From: Thermodesulfobacterium geofontis OPF15 | Lineage (GTDB): Bacteria; Desulfobacterota; Thermodesulfobacteria; Thermodesulfobacteriales; Thermodesulfobacteriaceae | Length of the DNA stretch: 64,000 nt | Direction of reading: 5' to 3' | NCBI RefSeq assembly: GCF_000215975.1 | Contig: NC_015682.1 | Coordinates: 310,001 to 374,000, forward strand | Part shown: one piece after another, positions 25,322 through 34,401 of the stretch | Layout: each line of letters opens with the position of its first letter | How positions within the stretch are numbered: the stretch's first letter is position 1 | Notes under the pieces: model-generated | The model's input: only the letters and a program-made list of their open reading frames with translations | Told to the model about the DNA's origin: nothing | The model's database searches: none | Translations under genes and position numbers: made by a program

Positions 25322-26335
25322 ATGCAAAGTAGGGTATTTGTTGTAACGGTAACATACGGGAATAGGTTTCACTTACTAAAACAAGTTATAGACGCAGCTT
25401 TAAAGGAAGGTGTATATAAAATAATAGTTGTTGACAACAATTCAGCCCCAGAAAGTAGAGAAAAGCTAAGGGAATACGAAAAAGAACTTGGTAGTCAAAA
25501 AATTAAAGTTCTTTATCTTGATGATAATTATGGTTCTGCTGGTGGATTTAAAAGAGGATTGGAAGAAGCATATAACGATCCGGAGTGTGAATTTATATGG
25601 CTTTTAGATGATGATAATAAACCTCTGGAAGGGGCATTGAAAATACTATTGGATTTTTGGAATTCTTTTAAAATAGAGAATAAAGAAGAGAAAATTGCAC
25701 TTTTATCGTATCGTTTTAAAAAAGAACAGGTTGCCAAAAAATCAATAATTTATAATAAGCCAGAGATGGTAATTGGATTAAAAAATAGCTTCTTAGGATT
25801 TCATATAAAAGAATTTCCAAAAAAAATTCTTAGATATTTAAAAAGAAGATTTTTAGAAAAAAATAATACCTCAAAAGAAGAAGATTATGGATTTGGAAGT
25901 GTACCTGTTGCACCCTATGGAGGTTTATTTATACACAAAAATATCATAAATAAAATCGGTTATCCAAATGAAAATTTTTATTTATATGCTGATGACCATG
26001 AATGGACATATAGGATAACTAAAAATGGAGGGAAAATTTACTTAATACTGAATAGCAAAGTTGATGATATAGAATTATCATGGCATGTTCCAAAGGAAAT
26101 CAAAGAAACATCATTTTCAATAATTTCAAAAGGCAATCCTTTTAGAGTGTATTATAGTATTAGAAATAGAGTTTATTTTGAAATAAATAATTTAGTAAAC
26201 AGCAAAATAATATATGAGATTAATGTTTTTACGTATTTGCTTTTAATTAGTCTTTCAAGCACTAAAAATTTAAAAATAATTATAAAAGCAATAAAAGACG
26301 GATTTAAAGGAAACCTTGGAAAGAGAGAGATTTAA
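25322..26335 (+). CDS. GT2 glycosyltransferase with GlfT-like motifs
   Basis: 337 residues: VVTVTYGNRFHLLKQVID, VVDNNSAPESR, LDDNYGSAGGFKRGLEEA, the acidic FIWLLDDDNKPLEGAL, and YADDHEWTYRITKNGGK. The SAGGF loop and long acidic motif are like those of Galf-type GT2 enzymes, as in the gene at 20535. The end overlaps none of the next gene: ATG 26337 follows its stop by one base. Confidence 0.8.
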   Translation: MQSRVFVVTVTYGNRFHLLKQVIDAALKEGVYKIIVVDNNSAPESREKLREYEKELGSQKIKVLYLDDNYGSAGGFKRGLEEAYNDPECEFIWLLDDDNKPLEGALKILLDFWNSFKIENKEEKIALLSYRFKKEQVAKKSIIYNKPEMVIGLKNSFLGFHIKEFPKKILRYLKRRFLEKNNTSKEEDYGFGSVPVAPYGGLFIHKNIINKIGYPNENFYLYADDHEWTYRITKNGGKIYLILNSKVDDIELSWHVPKEIKETSFSIISKGNPFRVYYSIRNRVYFEINNLVNSKIIYEINVFTYLLLISLSSTKNLKIIIKAIKDGFKGNLGKREI

Positions 26336-26336
26336 A

Positions 26337-27521
26337 ATGAGAATACTATTTATAAATGTTTTATATGAACCTTACATAGGTGGTGGAGCAGAAATTACTT
26401 TAAAGCAGCTTGTCAAAGGAAATCAAATTTTAGGTCATGAAGTAAAAGTTTTAACTTTTTGGGATAAAGATGATAAGGAAGAAGTTATAGACGGGATTCC
26501 CGTTTATAGAGCTAAGATACCTAATCTCTATTTACCATATGGGAAGATGAGGCAACCTTTTTTTAAAAGAGTGTTGTGGCATATTTTTGATATTTATAAC
26601 CCTTTAGCAAAAAAAATTGTTTTAAAGCAAATTAAAGAATTTAAACCAGACTTAGTTAGTATACACAATACCCAAGGGTGGTCTTGTTCTATATGGGATG
26701 CTGTAATAGAAACAAGCATACCAACTATACAAGTTCTTCATGACTTATATCTTTTATGTCCAAGAAATATGTTTAAAGATAATGTTGTTTGTAAAAAGCG
26801 ATGTTTAGTATGTAAATTAATGAGATTCCCATACAAACAAAAATCAAATAAATTAAAAGCTGTTGCCGGGATAAGTAATTTTATCTTAAATCATTATTTA
26901 AGTTATGGATATTTTCAAGAGGTCCCTATAAAAAAAGTAATACATAATTCACGAAATTTAGACACTAAAATAAATAAGAAAATAGATCGAAATTACATAA
27001 ACTTTGGGTTTATTGGAACTTTAGCACCAAATAAAGGAATAGAAGTTTTACTAAAAGCTTACCATAAAATTAAAAAACCAAATTATAGGTTGTTTGTAGC
27101 TGGATCAGGTAAGGAAGATTATGAAAAATATTTAAAATCTAAATATAAAGATAATTCAATTATTTTTATGGGAAAGGTTAATCCTAAGGATTTTTTTGAA
27201 AGAGTTGATGTTACTATTGTTCCAAGTATTTGGTATGAAAATTTTCCTGGAGTGATAGTAGAATCTTTTGCGTTTGGTGTTCCAGTTATAGGAAGTAATA
27301 TTGGTGGTATTCCAGAGATGATTTTAGAAGGGGTAAATGGTATGCTTTTTAATCCGTACAATGAAAATGAATTAATCGATAAAATGTTAAGATTTGAAAC
27401 TGAAATTGAGCATTGGAGAAGTAAATCTGATACTATTAAACAAAGTGCTTTGAAATTTTTAGATTACAATGGATGGGTAAGAAAATGGGAAGAGTTGTAT
27501 TTAAATGTTTTAAAAGATTAG
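26337..27521 (+). CDS. GT4 glycosyltransferase
   Basis: 394 residues from ATG 26337. GT-B fold features: N-terminal YIGGGAEITLKQLVKGN, the middle IGTLAPNKGIEVLLKAY and MGKVNPKDFFERVDVTIVPS, then the donor-binding EX7E-like stretch ESFAFGVPVIGSNIGGIPEM. It transfers a nucleotide-linked sugar, acceptor unknown. It also has a Cys-rich patch (CKKRCLVCKLM) that may bind metal. Confidence 0.85.
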   Translation: MRILFINVLYEPYIGGGAEITLKQLVKGNQILGHEVKVLTFWDKDDKEEVIDGIPVYRAKIPNLYLPYGKMRQPFFKRVLWHIFDIYNPLAKKIVLKQIKEFKPDLVSIHNTQGWSCSIWDAVIETSIPTIQVLHDLYLLCPRNMFKDNVVCKKRCLVCKLMRFPYKQKSNKLKAVAGISNFILNHYLSYGYFQEVPIKKVIHNSRNLDTKINKKIDRNYINFGFIGTLAPNKGIEVLLKAYHKIKKPNYRLFVAGSGKEDYEKYLKSKYKDNSIIFMGKVNPKDFFERVDVTIVPSIWYENFPGVIVESFAFGVPVIGSNIGGIPEMILEGVNGMLFNPYNENELIDKMLRFETEIEHWRSKSDTIKQSALKFLDYNGWVRKWEELYLNVLKD

Positions 27522-27546
27522 GATTTAAAAATAAAGATAACGGTTT

Positions 27547-28614
27547 TTGGTATATATTCATACCCATTTTATTCATGCTTTTTATTTTTCACCCTCCAAA
27601 AAACGGTTAAAGAAAACAGACTTTGAAGAAATGTATCAAGTTATTGTAGTAGATAATAACTCACCAAATAATTTTATAGGATACTTAAAAGCTTGGGCAA
27701 AGGGGAAGCTTGATGTTTGGGTTAATTCCAATAATCCTTTAAGAAATTTGTCCTTTCCTCCAGTTCCAAAACCAATACCTTATATTTACTACACAAGAGA
27801 AGAGGCTAAAAAAGGTGGGAGTCCTGAGCTAGAGGAAGAATTAAAAAATAAAATGCCTAAAGATATAACTTCAAAGTATCCTATGGTGTTTATACAAAGT
27901 GGTGGTAACTTAGGCTTTGCAGGTGGTAATAATGTTGGAATTAGGTATGCCTTGGCAAAAAATGACTTTGATGGTGTTATTCTTTTAAATAATGATACAG
28001 TGATAAAGAGGGATACTATTTCAAATTTGGTTAATGCACGATTGGAATTTGGAGAGCAGGCAATATATGGTGGAAGAATTTATTATTATTCTGATCCAGA
28101 CAGAATATGGTATGATGGAGGGAGATTTAATGAGTGGATAGGAAGGACAACGCATTTAAATATGAGAAAACTAAAAACTGAGGTGAAAAATAATCAGGCT
28201 ATAAAAGAAGTAAATTTTATTACTTTTTGCTATGTTTTAATTCCAAAATTCATTTTAGACAAAATTGGTTTACTCGATAAGTCTTATTTTATGTATGCAG
28301 AAGATTTAGATTATTCTTATAAGGTATGGAAGTCTGGATACAAATTATATCATGTAGTTAATTCAGAAATTTGGCATAAAGTTGGTGCAAGCTCAGGAGA
28401 GGAGGAAATAAGCGAGTTTTCAGCGTATCGGATGATGCGTAGTAGGGTCAGATTTATAATATCAAGACTTCCGTATGCCCAAAAAATAGCTTCAATATAT
28501 TTTTTAATAATAACCAGACCTATCCGCTTTTTATTTTTTTATATAAGGAGAGCTAAATATATAATAAATGCTCAAATAAAAGGACTTATGGATGGTTTTA
28601 AAAAATTAAAATGA
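27547..28614 (+). CDS. GT2 glycosyltransferase with altered or missing N-terminus
   Basis: The GT-A body is clear: YQVIVVDNNSPNN (from ~29), a long insert including DVWVNSNNPLRNLSFPPVPK, NLGFAGGNNVGIRYA, VILLNNDTV and FMYAEDLDYSYKVW. The usual first strand (xIIxLNYN) is replaced by an unrelated stretch (THFIHAFYFSPSKKR), with only a TTG at 27547 and no ribosome binding site. The two stray GT2 starts at 21621 and 25244 look like the missing part. It is probably inactive or poorly active; an internal ATG at 27630 is the next possible start. Confidence 0.65.
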   Translation: MVYIHTHFIHAFYFSPSKKRLKKTDFEEMYQVIVVDNNSPNNFIGYLKAWAKGKLDVWVNSNNPLRNLSFPPVPKPIPYIYYTREEAKKGGSPELEEELKNKMPKDITSKYPMVFIQSGGNLGFAGGNNVGIRYALAKNDFDGVILLNNDTVIKRDTISNLVNARLEFGEQAIYGGRIYYYSDPDRIWYDGGRFNEWIGRTTHLNMRKLKTEVKNNQAIKEVNFITFCYVLIPKFILDKIGLLDKSYFMYAEDLDYSYKVWKSGYKLYHVVNSEIWHKVGASSGEEEISEFSAYRMMRSRVRFIISRLPYAQKIASIYFLIITRPIRFLFFYIRRAKYIINAQIKGLMDGFKKLK

Positions 28615-29900
28615 AAAATCAACCTTTATACTCATTCATATTTTTTTTGTTATGTATCGCAATGATATTCACTGACTTACCTATTTATGAAAAAACAGTA
28701 ACTCATAGTTTAATGATATTTTTTGCTCCTTTAATTTTTGTGTCCATTTTAGTTGCAAAAAATTTTAAAGCGCTGCTAACAAAAAATTTAAAGCTTTTTA
28801 TCCTATATATAATCATTTCGTTTGTGATTTCATTATTTTTGCTTTATTTTTCAATCTTAATAAAAGGGGAATTTTACGCATATAACAAAAATCTACTTAT
28901 AAAACATTTTGAAGCTTTTATTTCTCTTTCTCTGCTCCATTTTATGGTGTACTTCTTATTAATATTAGTTTTCAATAATTTAACTCCTAAATTACTAAAA
29001 AATTTTGTTTTTCTATTTTTCCTATTTTTAACGCTTGTTGGACTTATCGAATATTTAGATTCAGGGAAATTAAATATGTTTCATTCCAAACCGAAAGATT
29101 ATGAAAGATTGAGATTATTTACAGCTGAACCATCGCATTGCGTTTTATTATATCTAACATTTAGTTTGCTAAGTTTGTTTTTTGCTGAAAATATTTCTTT
29201 GAAAATTTTTATATCAATTTTATCGGGAATAATTTTTATTCTAATAAACTCTAAAGGAGGTTTCATTACTCTTTTTTTAGTATCCATTATTTTATTTTTA
29301 AAGAAGATTAAGAATATAAAATATGCTATTCTTCTTTTATTGATATTACTAATAGCATCTTATCTTTTAGTGAAGTTTTCTCTTCCTTCTCTTTACATAG
29401 ATATAAATAATTTCTCGTCTTTCTCAACAAGATTTTCTTCTTTAATTTCCGTAATCATAATTTTATTCAAGTATCCTTTAGGCTTAGGCTATGGAAGTTA
29501 CCTTTTATATTATCCTAAAATTCTTGATCAAAGCTATGAAATTGCAAATACTCTATTTACAAATTTATTTGGTATTCCTCTTTCGTATGCTGAAATTTCA
29601 GATATGATATCCACAGGGGAAAACATAGGAGCAAAAGCTGGAATACCACAAGCTGTAATGCTTAGTGGATGGGTTGGAGTAATATTTTGGTTAATAATTT
29701 TTAGGAATAGTTTGAAGTATATAAAAAAACTTGACATAAATACTTCAAAGAAAATTATACTTGAAATTTTAATTTTATACATATTTATTCAACTTTTAAT
29801 AGGTTCAGATTACACATTACTTTATGTTATTTGGCTTCCCATCGCTTTTATTGAGGTAATGTATTACAAACAACAGAAGGCTATACGTAATGAAACCTAA
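28611..29900 (+). CDS. Wzy-like O-antigen/polysaccharide polymerase
   Basis: 429 residues with about ten to twelve membrane helices, a large periplasmic loop region (~240-330, SSFSTRFSSLISV to IPLSYAEISDM) and Wzy_C-like features such as LFTAEPSH and PLGLGYGSY. Sequence families of Wzy are very divergent, so the call rests on topology and context (between glycosyltransferases). It should link repeat units on the lipid carrier. Overlaps the next gene. Confidence 0.7.
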   Translation: MKNQPLYSFIFFLLCIAMIFTDLPIYEKTVTHSLMIFFAPLIFVSILVAKNFKALLTKNLKLFILYIIISFVISLFLLYFSILIKGEFYAYNKNLLIKHFEAFISLSLLHFMVYFLLILVFNNLTPKLLKNFVFLFFLFLTLVGLIEYLDSGKLNMFHSKPKDYERLRLFTAEPSHCVLLYLTFSLLSLFFAENISLKIFISILSGIIFILINSKGGFITLFLVSIILFLKKIKNIKYAILLLLILLIASYLLVKFSLPSLYIDINNFSSFSTRFSSLISVIIILFKYPLGLGYGSYLLYYPKILDQSYEIANTLFTNLFGIPLSYAEISDMISTGENIGAKAGIPQAVMLSGWVGVIFWLIIFRNSLKYIKKLDINTSKKIILEILILYIFIQLLIGSDYTLLYVIWLPIAFIEVMYYKQQKAIRNET

Positions 29901-31152
29901 ACTTTTATTTTTAGCTCCTCAAAATCCATATCCACCAATAGATGGTGGTAAGATAAGTATTTATTATCCAGTAAAATATTTAAGTAAATTTTTTGAAATT
30001 TTCTTTATAACACCCGTTAAACAAATAGACAAGAAAGTAAACAGAGCGATAAAACATTTTGAGAATATGGGGGTTAAATATTTTCCTGTTGTAAAAAATA
30101 CAGATGATAAAATTATAGATTTATTAAAGAATGTATTTAATAAAATTCCATTCAAATGGTATAAGTATTATTCTGATGAGATCTATAAATTATGCGTAAA
30201 GCTTATGATCAAGGAAAATATAAACTACAATTTTACGAGTGCTCCCCATATGGCTTTGTATGCTGTAAAATTAAAAAAATTTAATCCTAATTTAAAAATA
30301 TACCTGCGCGAACATAATATTGAATTTTCTTTGGTAGAGCAATTTGTTAATTTAACAAAAAATCCAGTATATAAATTAATAGGTATATGGCAATTAAAGA
30401 AGTCAAGATTTTTAGAACAGAAATATTGGGAGTTGTTTGATAAAATTTTTTTTATTTCTGACCATGATTACGAAACAGCAAAAAGATTAAGACCAGACTT
30501 AGTAAGTAAATTTTATGTGCTATATGATGGATTTGAGATTAATAAGACTTGTGAAGGTAATGAGTATAGTAAAGCATTTATTATACCTACTAATATTACA
30601 ACTATACAAAATCAAATAAGTGTAAAATGGTTTATAGAAAAAATTTGGATACCATCTTTTGATTATATTAAACAAAATAATCTTGTTCTTTCAATAACTA
30701 GCGGTTCAGAACGTAAATGGAAGAAAATTTTAGGTATTCATAATTTAGAACAATTTAATATAAGATTTTTGGGATTTATAGAAAATATTGATGAAGAATT
30801 ATGTAAGCATAAATATGTAATATCTCCTACCATTATGGGAAGCGGATTAAGGTTGAAAATACTTCACGGTATGGCTTTAGGGAAAGTTGTTTTTGCTACA
30901 GGATATGATGTTAAAACTGTAAAAGTATTTAAAGATATGGATAATATCGTAGAATTTAATAATTCAATTGAATTTATAAAAAAAATAAAAATAATTGAAG
31001 AAAATCCCACTTTATTTAATACTTTGAGCAAAAATGCTGTTAAAACAATTCAAAAGTATTTTAATTGGAATTATTACGCAAAAATTATATTTAAAATTTC
31101 GTTGGAAGAAAACTATGAAAGTGCTCCATCTTGGCAAACTTTGTCCACCTAA
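29890..31152 (+). CDS. GT4 glycosyltransferase
   Basis: 420 residues: N-terminal FLAPQNPYPPIDGGKISIYY is a GT4/GT-B opening, LREHNIEFSLVEQF matches the acceptor-side loop, and FLGFIENIDEELCKHKYVIS with MGSGLRLKILHGMALGKVVF forms the donor site with the usual EXXXXXXXE part weakened to GLRLKILHG. Donor and acceptor are unknown. Its last 38 bases overlap the next gene. Confidence 0.8.
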   Translation: MKPKLLFLAPQNPYPPIDGGKISIYYPVKYLSKFFEIFFITPVKQIDKKVNRAIKHFENMGVKYFPVVKNTDDKIIDLLKNVFNKIPFKWYKYYSDEIYKLCVKLMIKENINYNFTSAPHMALYAVKLKKFNPNLKIYLREHNIEFSLVEQFVNLTKNPVYKLIGIWQLKKSRFLEQKYWELFDKIFFISDHDYETAKRLRPDLVSKFYVLYDGFEINKTCEGNEYSKAFIIPTNITTIQNQISVKWFIEKIWIPSFDYIKQNNLVLSITSGSERKWKKILGIHNLEQFNIRFLGFIENIDEELCKHKYVISPTIMGSGLRLKILHGMALGKVVFATGYDVKTVKVFKDMDNIVEFNNSIEFIKKIKIIEENPTLFNTLSKNAVKTIQKYFNWNYYAKIIFKISLEENYESAPSWQTLST

Positions 31153-32224
31153 TGAAGGGGGTATAGAGGTTTTTTCTTTTGACCTACTTGAAGCTTTAAA
31201 TAAAAAAGGCATAAAAGTGGATTTACTTTGTTTTGGTGAGGACACAAGAGAGGATAACTATAATAACTTTAAATATTTTGCTTGCAAGATGAATCTTAAG
31301 TTGAATTCTGCCCCTTTATCTTATGATTATATCAAAACTTATAGAAAAATAATTGAGCACTACGATATTATTCATGTGCATAGCCCGAATCCATTGGCTG
31401 AAATATTGACATTAATAACGGATAAAAAAATTATAATTCATTGGCACTCAGATATAGTAAGACAGAAAATTTCTTATTTTTTTTATAAACCTATTCAGCA
31501 AAAGGTTTTAAAAAAGGCAGATAAAATAATAGCAACTTCTCTTCAATATCTCGAAACATCCAAACAAATAAAAAGCTACAAAAATAAAGCAATAGTGATT
31601 CCTTTAGGGCTAAACCCAAAAAGGCTTAAGATTAACGAACAGGACTTAAGGGAATTTGATGGAATAAAAGAAAAGATAAACAATAAGAAGGTCGTTTTAG
31701 CTGTTGGGAGGCTTATAGAATACAAAGGTTTTGAATACCTCGTCGAGGCGAGCCAATTTTTAAAAGATGATACAGTTGTTCTTATAGCTGGTGGAGGTCC
31801 TTTGTATGGAACTTTAAAAGACAAAATTGAAAAATTAAACCTGAAGGATAAGGTCTTATTGCTTGGCAGAGTCAATAATGTATCGGTGTATATGAAAAAT
31901 TGTGATCTATTTTGTCTACCCTCTATTAGTAGAAATGAAGCTTTCGGTTTGGTTTTAGTAGAAGCTTTATATTTTGGGAAACCTCTCGTTACAACAAATG
32001 TAGAAGGATCTGGAATGAATTATATAAATAAACATAACGAAACTGGATTGATTGTTCCTCCTAAAAATCCAAAAGCATTGGCAGAGGCTATAAATACAAT
32101 TTTATCTGATGAAAAACTTTACGAAAAATTTTCAAAAAACGCTTTTGAAAGATTTAAAGAATTTGAAATTGATTCGGTAGCTGATAGAATAATAGAAGTT
32201 TATGAAATAGTTTTGAAAAAATAA
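31115..32224 (+). CDS. GT4 glycosyltransferase
   Basis: 369 residues from ATG 31115, with GGAAGAA upstream; longer in-frame starts lie inside the preceding gene. Motifs: [68 protein letters not shown] and [21 protein letters not shown] standard intact GT-B/GT4 enzyme. It precedes rfbA by 17 bases. Confidence 0.85.
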   Translation: MKVLHLGKLCPPNEGGIEVFSFDLLEALNKKGIKVDLLCFGEDTREDNYNNFKYFACKMNLKLNSAPLSYDYIKTYRKIIEHYDIIHVHSPNPLAEILTLITDKKIIIHWHSDIVRQKISYFFYKPIQQKVLKKADKIIATSLQYLETSKQIKSYKNKAIVIPLGLNPKRLKINEQDLREFDGIKEKINNKKVVLAVGRLIEYKGFEYLVEASQFLKDDTVVLIAGGGPLYGTLKDKIEKLNLKDKVLLLGRVNNVSVYMKNCDLFCLPSISRNEAFGLVLVEALYFGKPLVTTNVEGSGMNYINKHNETGLIVPPKNPKALAEAINTILSDEKLYEKFSKNAFERFKEFEIDSVADRIIEVYEIVLKK

Positions 32225-32241
32225 AAACTTTAAATGGACTC

Positions 32242-33129
32242 ATGAACTCTCAAATTAAAGCGGTGATTCTTGCAGGTGGCTCAGGAACAAGGCTTTATCC
32301 GGTTACTCAGGTGGTAAATAAGCATCTTCTTCCTATCTACAATAAACCTATGATCTATTATCCCCTCTCTTTAGCTATGCTTTTAAAAATTAGAGACATA
32401 GCCTTAGTTGTTAATCCTCAGGATAGGGAGAGCTTTGAAAAGCTTTTTGGGGATGGTTCTCATTTAGGAATGAAGATTTCTTATATTATTCAAGAAAAGC
32501 CAAGGGGATTGGCTGAAGGATTAATCCTTGCTGAGAAGTTTTTAGATGGAAGCAGTGTTTTCTATCTTCTTGGGGATAATGTAGTTTTTGGGCATAATTT
32601 GCCTTTAGTTTTAGAAGAAGCTTTAAATGAGGTTTTAACAGAGGGTGGGGCTTTTTGCTTTGGCTATGCAGTGCCAGACCCTGAAAGGTTTGGTGTAGTT
32701 GAGTTTGATGCCTCTGGGAGAGTTCTTTCAATTGAAGAAAAGCCAAAAAAGCCAAAATCTAATTATGCGGTGATAGGAGTTTACTTCTTTGATGAGAAGG
32801 CACCTGAAGTGGCAAAAAGAGTTAAGCCCTCAAAAAGGGGAGAGTATGAGATAACTTCTGTGCTTGAAGAGTATTTAAAAGAGGGGAGTTTAAAGGTAAA
32901 GCTACTTGGAAGAGGTTTTGCCTGGTTTGATGCAGGAACTCATGATAGCTTTTTAGAAGCAGGGGAGTTTGTAGCAACGATTGAAAAGCGAACCGGACTT
33001 ATGATTGGGTGTATAGAAGAGATTGCTTACAGAAACGGCTGGATTGATAGAGAAGCCTTGATTAAACTTGCAAAGCCTTTAAGCAAAACTGAGTATGGGA
33101 AGTATTTGTTGAAATTGGTTGATGAGTAG
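32242..33129 (+). CDS. rfbA: Glucose-1-phosphate thymidylyltransferase
   Basis: 295 residues, normal length. [20 protein letters not shown] (G-rich loop), [21 protein letters not shown] (metal Asp) and [11 protein letters not shown] are intact. It makes dTDP-glucose, the first step to dTDP-rhamnose. The remaining steps, rfbC, B and D, are 700 bases on, after a hicBA pair. Its own 5' end is duplicated at 23554. Confidence 0.95.
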   Translation: MNSQIKAVILAGGSGTRLYPVTQVVNKHLLPIYNKPMIYYPLSLAMLLKIRDIALVVNPQDRESFEKLFGDGSHLGMKISYIIQEKPRGLAEGLILAEKFLDGSSVFYLLGDNVVFGHNLPLVLEEALNEVLTEGGAFCFGYAVPDPERFGVVEFDASGRVLSIEEKPKKPKSNYAVIGVYFFDEKAPEVAKRVKPSKRGEYEITSVLEEYLKEGSLKVKLLGRGFAWFDAGTHDSFLEAGEFVATIEKRTGLMIGCIEEIAYRNGWIDREALIKLAKPLSKTEYGKYLLKLVDE

Positions 33130-33226
33130 TCGCCAGGATTTTGGAATTACTTTTGAGGTTCCTTGAATTATGTTTAAATTTATGTATCTTATTACTTAGA
33201 AGCTAAATGAATATGCAAAAATGAAA

Positions 33227-33238
33227 TCCCTCGAGGGA
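33227..33238. other. 12-bp perfect palindrome upstream of hicB
   Basis: TCCCTCGAGGGA lies about 105 bases before the hicB start in an otherwise featureless AT-rich gap (33130-33344). It could be an operator for the HicB DNA-binding domain or part of a weak terminator. Neither role can be shown here. Confidence 0.35.
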
Positions 33239-33344
33239 ATTAAAAATTTTTCTAAAAAGCAACGAGATAATTTTTAAGAGAATTTAAAGCTAAAATCTCA
33301 TTGATAGTTTAGGTATGAGTTAAACAAAAGAAGGAGGTGATTTG

Positions 33345-33602
33345 ATGTTAATACGTACATTTACTGCTGTTATTTATAAAGAAGGTGATATTTACGTAGC
33401 AGAATGTCCTGAAGTTGGGACGGTAAGCCAGGGATACACAATTGAGGAAGCAATTGCTAATCTTAAAGAGGCAACTGAGCTGTATCTTGAAGAATGCTTA
33501 TCAAAAGAAGGGTCATCAACTGGTTTATATATTAAAGAGTTTGTACTAAGAAAGAGCTCGAAGCCTATTATTTCTACTTTTGACACTACAATTAATGTTT
33601 AA
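33345..33602 (+). CDS. hicB: HicB antitoxin
   Basis: 85 residues from ATG 33345, with a perfect AAGGAGGTGA site. The partial RNase H-like fold is visible (FTAVIYKEGDIYVAECPEVG, TVSQGYTIEEAIANLKEATE, LYLEEC). It should bind and silence HicA. It lies before hicA, the reverse of the classical order, with the hicA ATG inside its last codons. It sits within the dTDP-rhamnose genes. Confidence 0.88.
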   Translation: MLIRTFTAVIYKEGDIYVAECPEVGTVSQGYTIEEAIANLKEATELYLEECLSKEGSSTGLYIKEFVLRKSSKPIISTFDTTINV

Positions 33603-33822
33603 ACTAAAGAATATTTCAGGTGAAGAAGTTATAAGAAGATTAGAGAAATTAGGATTTTATAAAGTTCGTCAACGTGGCAGTCATGTAGTTTTAAAGAAGC
33701 AAACATCTGAAGGAGAAATTGTTTGTGTAGTTCCTTTGCACAAGGAGTTAGCAATAGGTACTTTACGTGGTATTTTAAGACAGGCCAAGCTTACAATTGA
33801 AGAATTTTTAAGTTGCGAATAA
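33595..33822 (+). CDS. hicA: HicA toxin (mRNA interferase)
   Basis: 75 residues from ATG 33595, overlapping the hicB stop. The double-stranded RNA-binding-like fold has EEVIRRLEKLGFYKVRQRGS-HVV, with the catalytic His in GSHVVL, and VPLHKELAIGTLRGILRQA. The active-site region is intact, so unlike the pairs at 10-16 kb this module looks functional. Confidence 0.88.
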   Translation: MFKLKNISGEEVIRRLEKLGFYKVRQRGSHVVLKKQTSEGEIVCVVPLHKELAIGTLRGILRQAKLTIEEFLSCE

Positions 33823-33841
33823 AATTTTTGATTAAAATCCT

Positions 33842-34399
33842 ATGCCCTTTGAATTTATAAGACTTGAGATTCCAGATGTAGTGCTTGTTAAGCCTAAGGT
33901 TTTTGAGGATGATAGAGGCTTTTTTATGGAAACATACAAGGCTTCTGATTTCGCAAAGGCTGGGATAGATTTTTCTTTTTGCCAGGATAATCATTCTAAA
34001 TCTAAAAAGGGTGTACTGAGAGGGTTACATTATCAGCTTGAGCCAAAGGCGCAAGGAAAGCTTATAAGGTGTATTAAAGGAAAGATTTGGGATGTTGCAG
34101 TTGACCTTCGCCTTGGCTCTCCTTGGTTTGGGAAATGGATTGCGGTAGAACTTTCCGAAGAAAATAAATGCATGCTGTGGATCCCAGCTGGCTTTGCCCA
34201 CGGGTTTGTTGCACTTGAAGATTGTGAAATAATCTATAAATGCACTGAGGAATATGCACCAGAATTAGACCGAGGGATAATCTGGAATGATCCAGATTTA
34301 AACATTCCTTGGCCTATTAAAGATCCGATACTTTCTTCTAAAGATGCAAAGCTACCGAGGCTAAAGGATGCTGAAATAAATTTTTATTACAGAGGTTAG
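33842..34399 (+). CDS. rfbC: dTDP-4-dehydrorhamnose 3,5-epimerase
   Basis: 185 residues, standard RmlC length. DDRGFFMETYKASDF, QDNHSKSKKGVLRGLHYQ (catalytic His), DVAVDLRLGSP and IPAGFAHGFVAL with the second catalytic pair are present. It epimerises C3 and C5 in dTDP-rhamnose synthesis. Only two bases separate it from rfbB. Confidence 0.95.
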   Translation: MPFEFIRLEIPDVVLVKPKVFEDDRGFFMETYKASDFAKAGIDFSFCQDNHSKSKKGVLRGLHYQLEPKAQGKLIRCIKGKIWDVAVDLRLGSPWFGKWIAVELSEENKCMLWIPAGFAHGFVALEDCEIIYKCTEEYAPELDRGIIWNDPDLNIPWPIKDPILSSKDAKLPRLKDAEINFYYRG

Positions 34400-34401
34400 A
34401 A

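Noticed and set aside
27547-27640. A genuine new N-terminal domain on the GT2 protein
   Set aside because: The stretch has no start signal or recognisable domain, and the expected GT2 first strand survives as separate remnants nearby.
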